Below, one piece after another: positions 1-6,199 of a DNA stretch of 8,998 bases. The notes under the pieces are model-generated. The model did no database searches, was not told the DNA's origin, and saw nothing but the letters and a program-made list of their open reading frames with translations. The first letter of the stretch is position 1. Every line of letters starts with the position of its first letter. The translations under genes and the position numbers were made by a program. Origin of the DNA: Candidatus Aminicenantota bacterium (GTDB taxonomy: Bacteria > Acidobacteriota > Aminicenantia > Aminicenantales > Aminicenantaceae); assembly GCA_030615975.1 (NCBI GenBank), contig JAUWYH010000048.1, forward strand, positions 1-8,998. The letters are read 5' to 3'.

Positions 1-138
1 AAAGAAGGTCTTTTGAGCGAACGAGAGGTTCGTGAGATTGAGGAGATGAAGCTTCATCCACTTCCAGATATTCCAGATGTTCAGAGTGTTTATGAAAATC
101 ATATATTTAAAAAAAAGATAAAAAAGCCGAAGAAATAA
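1..138 (+). CDS. C-terminal fragment of an unidentified protein
   Basis: An open frame enters from the left edge and stops at TAA 136-138, giving the last 45 residues of a protein. The tail is charged: an acidic helix-like stretch (SEREVREIEEMK), a proline-rich turn (HPLPDIPDV), and a very basic end (KKKIKKPKK). No catalytic motif is visible and I do not recognise the family. The gene lies 31 bases upstream of the coiled-coil gene on the same strand with no terminator between them, so it is probably an earlier member of the same polysaccharide operon. That it is truly coding rests on the open frame, codon use like its neighbours, and a stop placed just before the next ribosome binding site. 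Confidence 0.6.
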   Translation, partial: KEGLLSEREVREIEEMKLHPLPDIPDVQSVYENHIFKKKIKKPKK

Positions 139-169
139 GAATAAGTTTTTTATCTTGGAGGGATAACCC

Positions 170-763
170 ATGATTGACGAAGAAAGAAGAAAGGAATCTA
201 TCAAAGAAGAAGAGATAAGAATCGATTATGAAAACATCGATGTCGCCGATATTATGGAGCAGATTAAAAGAAAAATAGCCAAGAAGCCAAAAAAGCCTTT
301 GGAGGAGATTCAAAAAGGAGAATTGCGGTTTACTCCTTCCGGCCATTTTCCTTTAGAGCCAGAAGAAGTTCCTGGAGTAAAAAATAAAATAAGAAGAGTG
401 CTGTTAAAAGTCATGAAGCCATTTTCTCCTGTTATCAAACTATTAATTTTACCCGTTTATGAGGAATTCAGAGAAGCTTATCTGATTCTTGATCGCACAA
501 ACAGGAGAATAGATTTTTTAAGTGCTACCCTGGAGCAAGAATTAGCAAAGCTTAGCACAAGAGTAGGTGATGTCAGTGATGACCTCGGAAAAACGATGGA
601 GTACACCAAACTTCTCCACAATCTTACTCATAATATCGTGGTTGAGCTCAGCAAGTTGAAGATTGAAGAAGAAAATTTGAAGCTTATGACTAGGATAATG
701 AAAAAAGACTTTGAGTTTCTGAGGCGAAAAGAAAGGTCATTGGAGAAAAACATTTTCAGATGA
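170..763 (+). CDS. Charged coiled-coil protein of a polysaccharide cluster (function unknown)
   Basis: 197 residues. The start is supported by a strong Shine-Dalgarno GGAGGG at 157-162, seven bases before ATG 170. Residues 1-50 are highly charged and contain the segment IDYENIDVADIMEQIKRKI (18-36). Residues 71-95 are a basic then hydrophobic helix (RRVLLKVMKPFSPVIKLLIL) that could lie on a membrane surface. Residues 100-195 look like a long amphipathic coiled coil. No signal peptide, clear transmembrane helix or catalytic motif is seen. From memory, an 'IDVxxIMxxIxxxI' segment followed by a basic helix and coil resembles the N-terminal part of some O-antigen-cluster methyltransferases and glycosyltransferases; here no enzyme domain follows. 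The gene overlaps the next glycosyltransferase by four bases (ATGA), so the two are translationally coupled. A scaffold or membrane-adaptor role for the glycosyltransferases is inference only. Confidence 0.85.
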   Translation: MIDEERRKESIKEEEIRIDYENIDVADIMEQIKRKIAKKPKKPLEEIQKGELRFTPSGHFPLEPEEVPGVKNKIRRVLLKVMKPFSPVIKLLILPVYEEFREAYLILDRTNRRIDFLSATLEQELAKLSTRVGDVSDDLGKTMEYTKLLHNLTHNIVVELSKLKIEEENLKLMTRIMKKDFEFLRRKERSLEKNIFR

Positions 764-1935
764 GAATAGGTTTTGTCGTTCAAAGATACGGATTAGAAAT
801 AAGCGGAGGGGCAGAGCTCCATTGCCGTTGGATAGCAGAACATATGAAAAAATATTTTCATGTAGAGGTCCTAACCACAAGAGCTTTCGACTACATCACT
901 TGGAAGAATCATTATCCCAAGGGAGAAGAAATTGTCAACGGCATTCCTGTTAAAAGATTTTCAGTGACCAAAACGAGAGATCCGGTGAAGTTTGGACGCA
1001 TCCAAAACTTTATCCTCGAGAATGAGCACAGCGAGGAAGAGGAATTAAAATGGCTGGAAGAGGAAGGGCCTTTTTCTCCTTCCCTTCTTCAATACATAAA
1101 TGATCATAAGGATGATTATGATTACTTCATTTTTTTCAGCTACCGTTATTACCATTCCTATTGGGGAATAAATGCAATCCCCCACAAGAGTATTCTTGTT
1201 CCTACAGCCGAATATGATCCCGTTATCCATTTAAAAATATTCAAAGACTTATTCAGAAAGCCTCGGGCTATTATTTATAATTCTGTGGAAGAGAGGAAGA
1301 TGATCAATTCCCTGTCCAACAACGAACACATATTGGGCGATGTTGTCGGAGTCGGGACTGAAATTCCCTCTGATTTTTCTGGTCGAAAATTTTACCAGAA
1401 CCACCAGATCGAAGGAGATTTCGTCATCTATATTGGAAGAATTGATGAAAACAAGGGATGTCATGAACTTTTTGATTTTTTTCTCAGGTTTAAAAAAGAA
1501 ACTGGTTCTGATATCAAGCTGATATTGCTCGGGAGCTCTGTATTGAAAATTCCGTCCCATCCTGATATTTCCTATCTCGGCTTTTTATCAAATGAGGAAA
1601 AGTCTTCAGCCCTTGACGGGGCTTTGCTTTTGACCATGCCATCTTTTTATGAAAGTCTTTCGATGGTGACTGTAGAAGCCTGGGCAGCGGGAAAGCCTGT
1701 TTTGGCTAACGGGCGATGTCAGGTTTTAAAAGGCCAATGTCTAAGAAGCAATGCCGGTCTTTTCTATGAAAATTATGACGAATTCAAAGAAACATTGAAG
1801 CTTCTCCTCTCATCGACAGAGCTTCGGAAAACAATGGGGAAAAACGGCCGGGAATATTTCCGCCGCAATTATACTTGGGAGATTATCGAGAATAAATATC
1901 TCTCGATCCTTGAGCTGCTTGAAAAGGGAAAATAA
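760..1935 (+). CDS. Family-4-like glycosyltransferase, copy A
   Basis: 391 residues, GT-B fold retaining glycosyltransferase, predicted cytosolic. It should transfer a sugar from a nucleotide-sugar donor to a growing surface glycan; donor and acceptor cannot be read from the sequence. The N-terminal Rossmann half begins FVVQRYG and carries the loop SGGAEL, a common glycine-rich acceptor-side motif in GT4 enzymes. The donor half shows GRIDENKG with the phosphate-binding pair R227 and K232, and the EX7E motif as E298 (ESLSMVTVE) to E306. A downstream block LKxxCLxxxxGLFY contains C327. The start ATG overlaps the previous stop (ATGA), with GGAG at 742-745 as a rather distant ribosome binding site, so translation is probably coupled. 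It is a clear paralogue of the gene at 4074-5252: same length, motif positions and signature blocks (DYITWKN, YWG, LVPTA, VGVG). Family assignment is firm; specificity is unknown. Confidence 0.95.
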   Translation: MRIGFVVQRYGLEISGGAELHCRWIAEHMKKYFHVEVLTTRAFDYITWKNHYPKGEEIVNGIPVKRFSVTKTRDPVKFGRIQNFILENEHSEEEELKWLEEEGPFSPSLLQYINDHKDDYDYFIFFSYRYYHSYWGINAIPHKSILVPTAEYDPVIHLKIFKDLFRKPRAIIYNSVEERKMINSLSNNEHILGDVVGVGTEIPSDFSGRKFYQNHQIEGDFVIYIGRIDENKGCHELFDFFLRFKKETGSDIKLILLGSSVLKIPSHPDISYLGFLSNEEKSSALDGALLLTMPSFYESLSMVTVEAWAAGKPVLANGRCQVLKGQCLRSNAGLFYENYDEFKETLKLLLSSTELRKTMGKNGREYFRRNYTWEIIENKYLSILELLEKGK

Positions 1936-3002
1936 TGGAAATTCATCAATTTGCCACTTCCTTAAGTTATGGAGATGCTATTTCAGATGAGATGCTGGAA
2001 ATCCAGAAGATTTTGAGAGAGGAAGGCTATAAATCTGAAATTTTTATCAAATTCTATGATCCCCGAATGGCCAGACATATTAAGGATTTCAGGGAATATA
2101 AAAAATTCAGCTCCCCCCAAAATGTGGTCATCTTTCATTTTTCTATTGGCTCTCCTGTCTCTAAGATGTTCTTTCGCATTCCTGACAAAAAGATTATGAT
2201 ATACCACAACATCACCCCTCATGATTTTTTTATCGATTATCATCGGGTTCTAACAAGGGAATGTTACAAAGGTCGTCTGGAAATCAAACTATTTGTGGAT
2301 AAAGTAGATTTGGCTCTCGGAGATTCAGAATTTAACCGCAAGGAGCTTGAGAGAATCGGATATCCCCACACCGGGGTGTTGCCACTGCTTCTGGATTTTT
2401 CAAAATTTGATGAGGAGGGAGATCCTGTCATTCGAGATGTTTTTTCAAACGGCAAAACGACAATTCTTTTTGTAGGACGCTTGATTCCTAACAAAAAATT
2501 CGAAGATATCATTAAAACTTTTTATTTTTATAAAAAATATTTTAATCCTCATTCCCAGCTAATACTGGTCGGAGATTACAGGGGATTGGAGAAATATTAT
2601 GCTTCCCTCCAGGATTTAATCTCCAAGCTAGGTATTAGCGATGTTCATTTTAGCGGACATGTAGAGTTTTCAGAACTTGTTTCTTTTTTCAGGCTTGCCC
2701 ATATTTACTTGAGTTTTAGTGAACACGAAGGTTTTGGAGCCCCTCTCTTAGAGGCTTTTTACATGCGCATGCCTGTTGTTGCCTATGCGGCAGGAGCTGT
2801 AGAAGAGACGATGAACAAGGGAGGCATTCTTCTTTTTAAGAAAGATTTTTTTAAAACGGCAGTTCTATTGGATAAGATCACAAGGGATAAAACGTTGAGG
2901 GAAAATTTGATTGACTCACAGTTGAGTGCCTTAAAAAAATACAAAATAGAAAACATAAGTAGTATTTTGCTTCGTCACATTGAAAGAGTAAGCAAAAGAT
3001 GA
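1935..3002 (+). CDS. Family-4-like glycosyltransferase, copy B
   Basis: 355 residues, GT-B fold glycosyltransferase, predicted cytosolic or membrane-associated. The N-terminal half differs from copy A: it opens with YGDAISDEM in place of a GGxE loop and has the block IYHNITPHDFF and then GDSEFNRKEL. The donor half has GRLIPNKK (R182, K187) and a canonical EX7E motif, EHEGFGAPLLE, with E265 and E273. The start ATG shares one base with the preceding stop (TAATG), and AAGGGA just upstream can serve as ribosome binding site. Its closest relative in the window is the next gene, with the same block order. The enzyme likely adds one residue of the glycan made by this operon. The closing region is a plain C-terminal helix with no membrane segment. 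Donor and linkage cannot be predicted. Confidence 0.95.
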   Translation: MEIHQFATSLSYGDAISDEMLEIQKILREEGYKSEIFIKFYDPRMARHIKDFREYKKFSSPQNVVIFHFSIGSPVSKMFFRIPDKKIMIYHNITPHDFFIDYHRVLTRECYKGRLEIKLFVDKVDLALGDSEFNRKELERIGYPHTGVLPLLLDFSKFDEEGDPVIRDVFSNGKTTILFVGRLIPNKKFEDIIKTFYFYKKYFNPHSQLILVGDYRGLEKYYASLQDLISKLGISDVHFSGHVEFSELVSFFRLAHIYLSFSEHEGFGAPLLEAFYMRMPVVAYAAGAVEETMNKGGILLFKKDFFKTAVLLDKITRDKTLRENLIDSQLSALKKYKIENISSILLRHIERVSKR

Positions 3003-4072
3003 GGGTTGACCAGCTTGTTCCGGCTTTTCATCGAGGAGATGCTATTGGAGATACAGCATCTCATATGAAAAAATTTTTTCTTTCTCAAGGATTCCATTCC
3101 CAGATTTATTGTCTGAGTCGTGACAGCGGCCTTGAAGGAGAGTCCGCCCTTTTTCCATCTTTTATAAAACCTTCTTCTTCTGATGTCACGATTCTTCATT
3201 TTGCTTTACCTTCGCATTTAACTCAGGCATTTATGAAACTGCCCAGCAAAAAAGTCATTATTTATCACAACATCACTCCTCCTGAATTTTTTTCTGAGTT
3301 CAGTCAAGAAATGGCTAGAATTTCTCGTCTCGGTAAAGAGGAACTCAAATCTCTGGTTCCCTATGTTTCCTTAGTTTTGGCTGATTCTGAATATAACCGT
3401 CAAGACATTCTTAAGCTTGGTTTTAAAAGATCTGAGGTTTTTCCACTCTTTGTCGATTTTGAAAAATATAAAAGACCTCCGAGCCGATTTATGTATGAAC
3501 TATTCCGGGATGAACGCACAAATGTTCTTTTTGTGGGTCGAATCGCTCCCAACAAAAAAATAGAAGACCTGATTAAAGTGACTTTTTATTTCAAGAAATA
3601 TATCTCTCCTTTGGTAAGATTGATTGTTGTCGGCAAAACATCGACTATTCCCAAATACTATCAGAGCATAGTCGACATTGCCGATGCATTCTATCTTGTG
3701 CCTGAAGATATTTGTTTTACAGGGCATATTTCTGATGAGGAAATGTTTGCCTTATACAAGGCTTCTGATGTGTTTCTTTCAATGAGTGAACATGAAGGAT
3801 TCGGATTGCCCTTCATAGAGAGTATGATTTTCGATCTTCCGATTGTTGCTTATGACTGTACGGCTGTTCCCTATACTTTAGGAGGAGCCGGAATACTGAT
3901 AAGGAACAAAAGAGTGGATTATCTCGGGGAACTGCTGAATATTGTGGTCCATGATGAAGAATTAAGGAAAAAGATCATCGAAAGTCAACGCCAAAGATTG
4001 AAAGAATTCAAGGAGATGGAATTGGAAAATTATCTTATTCAGAATCTAAAAGACCTGATAGAGCAAGATTGA
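2999..4072 (+). CDS. Family-4-like glycosyltransferase, copy B'
   Basis: 357 residues, the paralogue of the preceding gene. It repeats its layout: HRGDAIGDTA near the N-terminus, IYHNITPPEFF, ADSEYNRQDI, GRIAPNKK (R181, K186), and EHEGFGLPFIE with E266 and E274 as the EX7E pair. All expected GT-B donor-site residues are present, so it should be active. The ATG overlaps the stop of copy B by four bases (ATGA). No good Shine-Dalgarno is visible, only a weak purine run (GAAAGAG), which suggests reinitiation by ribosomes finishing copy B. The two proteins have diverged widely outside the motifs, as expected for an old duplication with separate acceptor or donor specificities rather than a recent tandem copy. 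Specificity is unknown. Confidence 0.95.
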   Translation: MRVDQLVPAFHRGDAIGDTASHMKKFFLSQGFHSQIYCLSRDSGLEGESALFPSFIKPSSSDVTILHFALPSHLTQAFMKLPSKKVIIYHNITPPEFFSEFSQEMARISRLGKEELKSLVPYVSLVLADSEYNRQDILKLGFKRSEVFPLFVDFEKYKRPPSRFMYELFRDERTNVLFVGRIAPNKKIEDLIKVTFYFKKYISPLVRLIVVGKTSTIPKYYQSIVDIADAFYLVPEDICFTGHISDEEMFALYKASDVFLSMSEHEGFGLPFIESMIFDLPIVAYDCTAVPYTLGGAGILIRNKRVDYLGELLNIVVHDEELRKKIIESQRQRLKEFKEMELENYLIQNLKDLIEQD

Positions 4073-4073
4073 A

Positions 4074-5252
4074 ATGAAAATTGCCTTTGTTGTTCAGAGA
4101 TACGGGAAAGAAGTTATAGGTGGTTCAGAACTTAGTTGCCGCCAGATTGCCGAAAGACTCGCAAACTCAGGTTATGATTGTACAGTTTATACGACAACGG
4201 CAAAGGACTATATTACCTGGAAAAATGAGTATCCTTCTGGTGATACTCTTCTCAAAGGAGTTGTCATCAAACGTTATATCGTTGAGAAAGAGAGAGACAT
4301 CGAATCTTTCAACAAGTTTTCTGATTGGATTTTTTTCAATGTTCATAGCCATAAAGATGAACTAGAATGGTTAGAAAGGCAGGGACCTTATTCTCCAGCC
4401 CTCATTGAAGCTTTAGAAAAGGAAGCCTCCTCCCATGACCTTTTTATCTTTTTTACCTATCTTTATTACAATGCTTACTGGGGTCTTAAAAAAGTCAAAG
4501 GTAAAAAGACGCTTGTCCCTACGGCTCATGACGAACCGCCTCTGTATCTTGATATCATGAAAGAGGTTTTCTCCTTTCCTCAAGCCTTCATTTTCAACAC
4601 AGAATCAGAAAAAGAATTGCTGGACCAGCAATTTTCCCTCGAGAATAAATATCAGGATATTGTTGGAGTAGGAGTAGAAGTGCCAAAAAGGCCGGAGACA
4701 TCAGTTTTTTGTTCCAAATATGGAATAAGCCCGCCTTTTATCCTCTGTGCAGGCCGAATAGAAGCAGGTAAAGGATGTGAAGAACTCATTGATCATTTTC
4801 TTGTCTATAATCGTAAAATTTCTGATTTGACTCTCGTATTTATTGGAAAGCTATTGATGGATTTGCCTTCTCATCCAAAAATAAAATATCTGGGTTTTCT
4901 TTCCTCTGAAGAAAAAAATGCGGCCATGGCTTCAGCTCTGGCGACAATCCATCCCTCCCATTTTGAAAGTTTATGTTTAGCAGCTCTAGAATCCATGGCG
5001 GTTCAAACCCCCATTTTAGTCCAAGAGAAAACCCAGCCTCTTAAGCAGCACTGCCTTAATGGAAGAGGGGGTTTGTTTTACTCCAATTATGAAGAATTTG
5101 AAGAGAGCCTGAACCTCCTCATTAAGGATTCAAAATTGAGAAAAACCATGGGAGAGAATGGGCTGCAATATGTACAGGAGTTTTATTCTTGGCCAAAGAT
5201 TATTGAAAAATATGGAAAGCTCTTCGATTATTTGATGGGTTTGGAGTGCTGA
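4074..5252 (+). CDS. Family-4-like glycosyltransferase, copy A'
   Basis: 392 residues, the paralogue of the gene at 760-1935. Shared blocks in the same order are FVVQRYG, GGSEL, DYITWKN, a WLE..GP.SP.L block, YWG, LVPTA, VGVG, GRIEAGKG (R228, K233), LPSHP, YLGFLS, the EX7E pair E298/E306 (ESLCLAALE), LKQHCL with C327, and LRKTMG. The catalytic glutamates and C327 fall at the same residue numbers as in copy A. It begins one base after the stop of copy B' and has no strong ribosome binding site, so it is likely translated by coupling. It is the last gene of the tightly packed run; 80 bases follow before the GTPase gene. Predicted role: a glycosyl transfer step in surface glycan assembly. The donor sugar is not predictable. 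Confidence 0.95.
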   Translation: MKIAFVVQRYGKEVIGGSELSCRQIAERLANSGYDCTVYTTTAKDYITWKNEYPSGDTLLKGVVIKRYIVEKERDIESFNKFSDWIFFNVHSHKDELEWLERQGPYSPALIEALEKEASSHDLFIFFTYLYYNAYWGLKKVKGKKTLVPTAHDEPPLYLDIMKEVFSFPQAFIFNTESEKELLDQQFSLENKYQDIVGVGVEVPKRPETSVFCSKYGISPPFILCAGRIEAGKGCEELIDHFLVYNRKISDLTLVFIGKLLMDLPSHPKIKYLGFLSSEEKNAAMASALATIHPSHFESLCLAALESMAVQTPILVQEKTQPLKQHCLNGRGGLFYSNYEEFEESLNLLIKDSKLRKTMGENGLQYVQEFYSWPKIIEKYGKLFDYLMGLEC

Positions 5253-5332
5253 AATGGATTGGGAAAAAATTTGACTCGATTCATTGATTATGTTAAGAGT
5301 TACTAGGGTAGGAGAGGGAAGCGAAGAAATCC

Positions 5333-6115
5333 ATGGCATTTATTAATTATACGACAAAGAATTTAGCCATTAAAATTGTCTACTACGGACCTGGCTTGAG
5401 CGGAAAGACTACAAATATACGGCATGTTTATAAAATGTTAGATTCGAGTTCGAGGGGAGATTTAATTTGCCTGGAAACAGATACAGAAAGAACCCTTTTT
5501 TTTGATTTGCTCCCCATAAAGGCAGGACAGATCAGTGATTTTGAAATTCATTTTCAACTTATGACAGTTCCAGGCCAAGTCTTTTATGAAGCATCAAGAA
5601 AAAGTGTTCTCAAGGGGGCTGATGGAATTGTTTTTGTGGCTGATTCCCAGGTTCCTCTGCTCGATGCTAATCTTGAAAGCTTTGATGGACTGAGGAAAAA
5701 TATGCTGCAACACAATGTAGATTTAAATTCTATCCCCTTAGTTTTCCAATACAACAAGCGAGATTTGGATAACCTTATTCCAGTAGAAACCTTCAATAAC
5801 CTCCTCAATCCACGAAAGCTTCCCTATATTGAATCCTCAGCCATCAATGGAGTAGGAGTTGTTGAAACTTTAAAAGAGATTTCTAAGCAAACAGTTCCTG
5901 TAGTGAAGGAAAAAATCTTTGGGGGAAAGAGAGAAGAGCCGAAAAAAGAAGAAAAAAAAGAGGAAAAGCCAGCCAGAGATGAAGAAATTGAGTTTGTTAC
6001 AAGAGATAAAATTTCTCCCATTCAGTTTGTAAAAATGAAATTCAAGTCTCAAGAAGATATCGAAAAAGAAATAGAAAAGTTGACTCGAGAGTTTACGGGC
6101 AAATCCAAACATTAA
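5333..6115 (+). CDS. mglA: MglA-type small Ras-like GTPase with extended C-terminal tail
   Basis: 260 residues. Residues 1-195 match the MglA family, the bacterial Ras-like GTPases that set cell polarity and control gliding or type IV pilus motility in Myxococcus. Visible motifs: P-loop GPGLSGKT (19-26), switch-1 block ETDTERTLFFDLLP with the family arginine R53, TVPGQVFY with T78 in place of the usual Ras Asp and glutamine Q82, guanine-specificity motif NKRD (141-144), and SSA (168-170). MglA proteins are usually about 195 residues; here a charged tail of some 60 residues (199-260) follows, with a Lys/Glu-rich linker (200-212) and then an ordered-looking end. The start is chosen because MAFINYTTK matches the typical MglA opening; GGAGAGGG at 5311-5318 is a plausible but distant ribosome binding site. 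No Roadblock-domain partner (MglB, its GTPase-activating protein) is in the window. Whether it controls motility here is inference. Confidence 0.95.
   Translation: MAFINYTTKNLAIKIVYYGPGLSGKTTNIRHVYKMLDSSSRGDLICLETDTERTLFFDLLPIKAGQISDFEIHFQLMTVPGQVFYEASRKSVLKGADGIVFVADSQVPLLDANLESFDGLRKNMLQHNVDLNSIPLVFQYNKRDLDNLIPVETFNNLLNPRKLPYIESSAINGVGVVETLKEISKQTVPVVKEKIFGGKREEPKKEEKKEEKPARDEEIEFVTRDKISPIQFVKMKFKSQEDIEKEIEKLTREFTGKSKH
5941..5968 (+). repeat. Purine-only low-complexity tract (A6 and A8 runs) in the mglA tail
   Basis: This stretch inside the mglA-like gene is purine-only on the + strand and includes runs of six A (5942-5947) and eight A (5952-5959). It encodes the alternating Lys/Glu linker between the GTPase domain and the end of the tail. 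The runs are in frame as read here. Such homopolymers can slip during replication or transcription, which would alter only the tail and leave the GTPase domain whole. Confidence 0.7.
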
Positions 6116-6176
6116 TCATTTTTTCATTCCGTTCTCTTATTTTTTCTTTTGGGGATTGATATAACCTTCCAAAACC

Positions 6177-6199
6177 GTTCGTCTTTATTCTAGACGGAC
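6177..6199 (+). promoter_or_regulatory. Hairpin abutting the comM start codon
   Basis: GTTCGTCT (6177-6184) can pair with AGACGGAC (6192-6199) in RNA, giving an eight-pair stem with one G-U pair and a seven-base loop (TTATTCT). The stem ends one base before the ATG at 6200 and covers the position where a Shine-Dalgarno should lie; no other good ribosome binding site is visible. It lacks a following U tract, so it is not an intrinsic terminator. A role in damping translation is inference. Confidence 0.4.

Noticed and set aside
760..5252. Recent tandem duplication or recombination hot spot between the glycosyltransferase copies
   Set aside because: No long identical nucleotide stretches are visible between the copies. 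Similarity is at protein level with many synonymous differences.
5271..5300. TTGACT as a -35 box upstream of mglA
   Set aside because: At 16-18 bases downstream no hexamer matches TATAAT at more than three positions, so I do not call a promoter.
5824..6112. Minus-strand open frames rich in Ser and Phe opposite the mglA tail
   Set aside because: They mirror the Lys/Glu low-complexity tract. The plus strand is a clear MglA gene in frame.
6116..6176. T-rich stretch after mglA as an intrinsic terminator
   Set aside because: There are T runs but no GC-rich hairpin before them.
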